7,651 nucleotides of DNA from Oceanihabitans sp. (GTDB lineage Bacteria; Bacteroidota; Bacteroidia; Flavobacteriales; Flavobacteriaceae): NCBI GenBank assembly GCA_018067265.1, contig JAGPUY010000363.1, positions 1 through 7,651 on the forward strand, given 5' to 3'. The position numbers and the translations under genes were made by a program. Positions 7,301 through 7,651 of this stretch are shown one piece after another (within the stretch, counting starts at the first letter, position 1; each line of letters opens with the position of its first letter). The notes beneath the pieces are model-generated. The model was not told where the DNA came from. It saw nothing but the letters and a program-made list of their open reading frames with translations, and searched no databases.

Positions 7301-7651
7301 AGAGTTAAATGGCGAGTTGTATAGAATTTACCAACAACAACAACAACTACGTCAGGCCTTGGAAGAGCGTTTAGCTAAAGATGGTAGGCGTGGCGTTGGA
7401 AATAATTTGGTAAAAGAAATGGAACAAATCGAATTAGATTTATTGAATAAAGGTTTTACCAATCAGACGATGGAGAAAATGATGAATTTAAAGCATCAAT
7501 TGCTTAAATTAGAGCAAGCAACTTTTCAACAAGGTGAAGAAGAAAAAAGAGAATCAGAAGCCAATCAACGTCAATTTGATAATAAAACAAATAATCAAAT
7601 ACCTACTGCAAAACAATATTTTAACACTACAGAAATATTAAACAGACAAAG
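4323..7651 (+). CDS. DUF4175-type membrane-anchored coiled-coil protein, 3' end missing
   Basis: The frame runs 1109 codons from a TTG at 4323 to the window edge with no stop. The N-terminus would read (M)SNFKNIQAKLEAFIRKYY. Upstream the frame closes at 4281, and the first in-frame ATG is codon 286 (5178), far inside conserved sequence, so TTG is the best start. Hydrophobic helices lie at about 26-45, 53-77 and 152-170. Basic flanks before the first and between the second and third put the long C-terminal part in the periplasm (inference). Residues about 190-480 are beta-rich, with EPPAPFQFFV and YFYGQVSDDYGL. Residues about 486-705 and 725-775 are Lys/Glu/Gln coiled coil. Residues about 780-910 form a folded helical block, 912-992 a Gly/Lys/Glu tract, and 1000-1109 a final helical block. 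This matches what I recall of Bacteroidota DUF4175 proteins (about 1100-1150 residues), so only a few dozen residues are probably missing. The molecular function is unknown. Confidence 0.85.
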   Translation, partial: MSNFKNIQAKLEAFIRKYYTNELIKGAILFFSIGLLYFLVTLLIEHFLWLSSIGRTFLFWLFVVVELVLFAKFIAVPLAKLFKLQKGIDYEDASKIIGTHFPEVNDKLLNVLQLKQTTDQSELLLASIEQKSETLQPIPFKLAVNFKKNIKYLKYAAIPVLILLLASVSGHLDWFSDSYKRVLDYKTAYEPPAPFQFFVVNENLQATENKDFKLFVKTAGEVQPENVQITYNNETYFLQQKAVGNFEYVLPKPKENITFQLSANTVTSKRYTLEVIEAPTLLSFDMILDYPSHTKKRDETLKSTGNAVVPQGTNITWKLKTKATEHVRLYAKDTLEFTANASGGFEASKRVYNNLKYNLTTSNSKLKDYEGLSFSIDIIKDEYPELNIQMQVDSLDQQSLYFYGQVSDDYGLNKLQLVYYPSEKDTERTMVNIPISKSNVADFISAFPNDLEITEGISYELYFQVFDNDAIHKYKRTKSEVFSYRKLTKEEEEQKQLQEQKETIQDLDTSLKKFEEREKELQELSKTQKEKTELNFNDKRKLENFLKRQKEQEEMMKSFNKKLKDNLEEFQQEKEEDPFKDDLRERLKENEEQLKKDEKLLDELEKLQEKINKLDKEELSDKLEKLAKQNKNQKRSLEQLLELTKKYYVGKKLEELQQELAKLAEKQEKLSEETLENNTKEKQDEINKAFEDFQKEMDALEKENQELKQPEDMDRDKNEEENVMEDQQEASDKLEEKEESQEEEEKQESQKQAQKKQKQAAQKMKKMSEEMQASMASSSGEQMAEDVEMLRQILDNLLLFSFDQESLMNQFESIAINHNKYASYLRKQNDLREHFSHIDDSLFALSLRQPKISEKVNKEIGEVFYNIDKSLLVLSENQIDKGVSSQQYTITSANNLADFLSNALDNMQMQMSGEGQGGKGKPKPGEGKGGDGGLPNIIKSQEQLAKEMEKGMQKGGKGKEGKEGEKGKEKGGSKEGDNGEGGDTQGEGEGNNEELNGELYRIYQQQQQLRQALEERLAKDGRRGVGNNLVKEMEQIELDLLNKGFTNQTMEKMMNLKHQLLKLEQATFQQGEEEKRESEANQRQFDNKTNNQIPTAKQYFNTTEILNRQ
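7056..7298 (+). repeat. Gly/Lys/Glu low-complexity, purine-rich tract
   Basis: Within the DUF4175-type gene (codons 912-992) the coding strand is almost all purine and encodes a Gly-, Lys- and Glu-rich linker. The nonamer GGTAAAGAA (Gly-Lys-Glu) occurs in tandem at 7194-7202 and 7203-7211, and again at 7221-7229. The tract probably makes a flexible, highly charged, disordered linker between helical blocks. Repeats of this kind are prone to length change by slippage; in-frame units of nine bases would not break the gene. Confidence 0.8.
7332..7346 (+). repeat. Five CAA codons (polyglutamine run)
   Basis: Five consecutive CAA codons encode Gln residues 1004-1008 at the start of the last helical block of the DUF4175-type protein. 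This is a short trinucleotide repeat that could vary in copy number between strains without changing frame. Confidence 0.7.

Noticed and set aside
7032..7308. Opposing ORFs over the purine-rich tract (7032-7277 minus, 7057-7308 plus)
   Set aside because: Both are composition-driven shadows of the Gly/Lys/Glu linker, whose true frame continues the surrounding protein.

Overview
The window is an AT-rich stretch of chromosome that looks like a member of the Bacteroidota, most likely Flavobacteriaceae. Four things point that way: TAnnTTTG-type -7 promoter boxes, absence of Shine-Dalgarno sequences before the genes, a secreted beta-barrel protein whose signal peptide ends in FAQ, and a DUF4175-type giant protein of the flavobacterial kind. 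No tRNA, rRNA, CRISPR array, insertion sequence, phage gene or attachment site was seen. The content is ordinary chromosomal housekeeping and envelope genes, not an obvious accessory island.

Layout: (1) 1-796, plus strand, 3' part of a GNAT/BioF2-like acyltransferase whose start lies before the window. (2) 846-1772, minus strand, a membrane-anchored SPFH (band 7) protein that resembles plant hypersensitive-induced-reaction (HIR) proteins more than HflK/HflC. (3) 1847-2533, plus strand, a small exported outer-membrane beta-barrel protein. (4) 2614-4122, minus strand, glutamyl-tRNA synthetase (gltX). (5) 4323-7651, plus strand, a DUF4175-type protein of at least 1109 residues. It has three membrane helices, a beta-rich region, long Lys/Glu coiled coils and a Gly/Lys/Glu low-complexity tract, and it runs off the right edge. 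It begins at TTG and has no in-frame ATG for its first 285 codons.

The five genes alternate strictly in strand, so each appears to be transcribed alone inside the window. The two convergent junctions (about 797-827 and 2564-2589) each hold a strong hairpin terminator with T/A flanks that can serve both sides. The two divergent junctions (1773-1846 and 4123-4322) hold the promoters. The gltX and DUF4175 promoters share the same -7 box, TATCTTTG, on opposite strands. The gltX leader carries a three-part CTGAAG/TTCAG inverted repeat that could form two mutually exclusive hairpins.

The genes do not form one visible pathway. Three concern the envelope (SPFH, beta-barrel, DUF4175), one is translation (gltX) and one is probably a cell-wall or small-molecule acyltransferase. 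The least understood element is the DUF4175 protein, and the most unusual local structures are its TTG start with a mini-ORF-bearing leader and the gltX leader repeat. All family names come from recognition of sequence motifs; no database search was run.
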